The notes under the pieces are model-generated. The model made no database searches and was not told where the DNA came from. It saw only the letters and a program-made list of their open reading frames with translations. Source: Haliscomenobacter sp038240665 (GTDB lineage Bacteria > Bacteroidota > Bacteroidia > Chitinophagales > Saprospiraceae). From it: DNA of 8,591 bases. Numbering within the stretch: position 1 is the stretch's first letter; each line of letters opens with the position of its first letter. The stretch spans positions 1 through 8,591 of the forward strand of contig JBBRGN010000209.1 in the NCBI GenBank assembly GCA_038240665.1. Direction: 5' to 3'. Of the stretch, positions 7,027 to 8,591 are shown piece by piece. The translations under genes were made by a program, and so were the position numbers.

Positions 7027-7902
7027 ATGACCATTACGACTACCCCCATCCGAGTTACCTGCGCCGACGGCGTTGAATTAGGTGGAATGCTCTTAAAACC
7101 AGCAACCGCTAAGGCCATTGTACAATTCAATGCTGGAACTGGTGCAAAAAAAGAGTTTTATCTTCCTTTTTTGGAGTTTTTGACCCAACAGGGTTACCTC
7201 TGTTGCTTGTGGGATTACCGGGGGATTGGGGAATCTGCTCCCAATAGTTTGCGGGGTTGCGACCATCGATTTCAGGATTACGGCATTTACGATATACCGG
7301 CCATCACCCGTTTTTTGACAAGTGAATTTCCAGATTTACCTTTGGTCATGGTTGGGCATAGTGCTGGCGGTCAGCAGGTTGGATTTTCAACTGATTTATC
7401 CCGCATCAAAGGTTTATTGGGTTTTGCTGTTTCGGTTGGTTATCTTGGATTTATGCCTTTTCGGTATAGCTGGGTATCGCGGTATTTTTTTTCCGTTTTT
7501 TCTCCCATCAGCATTGTGTTGACTGGATATGTAGCTGCCAAGCGCTTTGGAATCATGGAAGATTTGCCAAAAAACGTAGTATTAGAATGGCGGGATTGGT
7601 GTAATGTTCCCAATTACTTTTTTAACGAGCGGTTTTATGGAAAAACGGTACCTCGGGGTTTATTCCAGGAATATCCGTTTCCTGTTCACGTTATTTGGGC
7701 CAGCGACGACCCCATCAGCAATAAGCGGTCGATACCTATGTTCTGGAATCATGTAAAAAGTGCACAAGGCATAACCTTTCGAAAACTTGATCCCAAAGCG
7801 CTAGGAGTGGATAATATCGATCATTTTGGATTTTTTCGAAAAAAATTTAGAGAGAACATCTGGCAAGAAGCACTGGATACGCTAGATGGTTTTATCATTT
7901 AA
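7027..7902 (+). CDS. Alpha/beta-fold hydrolase
   Basis: Encodes 291 residues from the ATG at 7027. The fold is recognisable: an N-terminal strand pair (ADGVELGGMLLKP, 13-25), FNAGTGAKKEFY (34-45) in the oxyanion-hole position, and WDYRGIGES (62-70). The nucleophile elbow is GHSAGG (110-115) with Ser112. The likely acid is Asp227 or Asp228 (WASDDPIS), and the likely base is His266 in NIDHFGFF. The layout is that of cytosolic esterases or S33-like hydrolases. The long insert at about 135-215, rich in aromatic residues, would be the cap that shapes the pocket. The substrate is unknown. An ATG at 6952 is in frame, but it lies inside tetR and the extension would be coded through the operator. It is probably cotranscribed with dinB, which begins 16 bases after its stop. 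Control by the adjacent TetR is inferred. Confidence 0.92.
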   Translation: MTITTTPIRVTCADGVELGGMLLKPATAKAIVQFNAGTGAKKEFYLPFLEFLTQQGYLCCLWDYRGIGESAPNSLRGCDHRFQDYGIYDIPAITRFLTSEFPDLPLVMVGHSAGGQQVGFSTDLSRIKGLLGFAVSVGYLGFMPFRYSWVSRYFFSVFSPISIVLTGYVAAKRFGIMEDLPKNVVLEWRDWCNVPNYFFNERFYGKTVPRGLFQEYPFPVHVIWASDDPISNKRSIPMFWNHVKSAQGITFRKLDPKALGVDNIDHFGFFRKKFRENIWQEALDTLDGFII

Positions 7903-7918
7903 AAAAAACGCAACAAAC

Positions 7919-8446
7919 ATGTGGAATAAACCAACCTTACTGGAGCACCTGAGCGCGGCAATTACCCAATGCAGGGAAACCGCCAATAGCGCAAGCGATC
8001 CGTTTTTTTTTGAAAACCGCGACAACAAATGGAGCGTTGCTGAGAATTTGATTCACTTATCCAAATCAGCCAAAGCAGTTCATAAGGGTTTGGCTAACGG
8101 GACTGCGGCATTGACGGCTATTTTTGGCGTACCTGCTCAATTTTCAGCGGATTACGAGGCGGTGGTAAAACGGTATCAAGCAGCATTGGCGGGCGGACTA
8201 ATTGCTCCGGGAGCTTTTAAAGCCCAAACTTCGCCTGAAGATACGCTGGCCAGCGTGCTGGAAAGTTACGATCAGGAACACACGGAATTGGTAAAAGCTT
8301 TTGGAGGATTGACGGAGGAAGAATTAGATCAGGTACAATTACCTCATCCCGCTTTAGGGAATATGACGCTGCGGGAGATGGCGTTTTTCATGGTTTTTCA
8401 CATCGGGCATCATGAAAAAGCGGTAGAGCGGATTATGACATTGTAA
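7919..8446 (+). CDS. DinB-family (DinB_2-type) metal-binding four-helix protein
   Basis: Encodes 175 residues from the ATG at 7919; an ATG at 7886 is in frame but overlaps the hydrolase. The pattern is that of DinB-like proteins: WSVAENLIHLSKS (38-50) with His46, a middle of amphipathic helices, and HIGHHEKAVERI (161-172) near the C terminus. His46, His161 and His165 would form the typical His3 metal site of the fold. Members include thiol-dependent transferases (bacillithiol or mycothiol S-transferases and similar), but many have no known activity. The first DinB was found as a DNA-damage-induced gene. Pairing with a hydrolase and a TetR regulator suggests handling of a small reactive or xenobiotic compound; this is inference. 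Its 3' end faces the rRNA operon, and the hairpin at 8469-8496 lies 22 bases beyond its stop. Confidence 0.9.
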   Translation: MWNKPTLLEHLSAAITQCRETANSASDPFFFENRDNKWSVAENLIHLSKSAKAVHKGLANGTAALTAIFGVPAQFSADYEAVVKRYQAALAGGLIAPGAFKAQTSPEDTLASVLESYDQEHTELVKAFGGLTEEELDQVQLPHPALGNMTLREMAFFMVFHIGHHEKAVERIMTL

Positions 8447-8468
8447 AAAAAGCTTAAAAAAACAGAAA

Positions 8469-8496
8469 AGCCTCGAGCAAAAGGATGCTCGAGGCT
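8469..8496 (-). terminator. Intrinsic terminator of the rRNA operon
   Basis: An 11-bp perfect stem (AGCCTCGAGCA paired with 8486-8496) closes a six-base loop at 8480-8485. Read on the minus strand it is followed by TTTTCTGTTTTTTT, the expected U-tract, about 15 bases after the 5S rRNA end. On the plus strand the following bases are not a T-run, so it terminates dinB transcripts less well, though the stem may still help stabilise their 3' ends. Confidence 0.9.
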
Positions 8497-8510
8497 AGTT
8501 GTTTGTATTG

Positions 8511-8591
8511 AGTTGGCAGCGACCTACTCTCCCACCTAACGGCAGTACCATCAGCGCTGAGCGGCTTAACTTCTCTGTTCGGAATGGGAAG
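8511..8591 (-). rRNA. rrf: 5S ribosomal RNA, 3' part
   Basis: The reverse complement reads CCATTCCGAACAGAGAAG, then TTAAGCC, GCTGATGGTACTGC, and GGTGGGAGAGTAGGTCGCTGCC. These are the conserved 5S loop B-C region and the loop E-helix IV and 3' strand. The 5' portion, about 30 bases, lies beyond the right edge. The 3' end is set at about 8511 by comparison with the helix I strand of known 5S RNA, and may be a few bases off. As 5S usually comes last in bacterial rRNA operons, the 23S and 16S genes should lie further right. Confidence 0.97.

Overview
The window looks like a chromosomal segment from a member of the Bacteroidota, possibly the Saprospiraceae group. This rests on a DUF3078-type outer-membrane protein, a TAnnTTTG-type -7 promoter element (TATCTTTG), start codons without clear Shine-Dalgarno sites, and the style of the proteins. 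The genus is a guess. I find nothing phage-like or IS-like. The unusual parts are regulatory and structural DNA rather than a new gene system.

Layout on the minus strand, in the order of transcription (right to left): (a) a tight four-gene cluster from about 6180 down to 3395, made of an ECF-type sigma factor, a 97-residue protein of unknown function, an MscS-like membrane protein and a DUF3078 beta-barrel protein, with gaps of 1, 30 and 10 bases; (b) a 285-base intergenic stretch (3110-3394) holding a nested inverted repeat built from a GAACACGGAT unit; (c) polA, encoding a complete DNA polymerase I with intact proofreading motifs, followed 25 bases later by the start of a 5-methylthioribose-kinase-like phosphotransferase that runs off the left edge.

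Layout on the plus strand: a tetR-family regulator (6417), an alpha/beta hydrolase (7027) and a DinB-family protein (7919). Two near-identical palindromes (14 of 16 bases the same) lie immediately upstream of tetR and of the hydrolase. This suggests one small regulon: the repressor controls itself and the hydrolase-dinB pair.

At the right edge, the 3' part of a 5S rRNA gene on the minus strand, with its terminator hairpin, marks the end of an rRNA operon that converges on dinB. Several open frames have upstream in-frame GTG or TTG codons. I trimmed these to the first ATG that fits the known family start.
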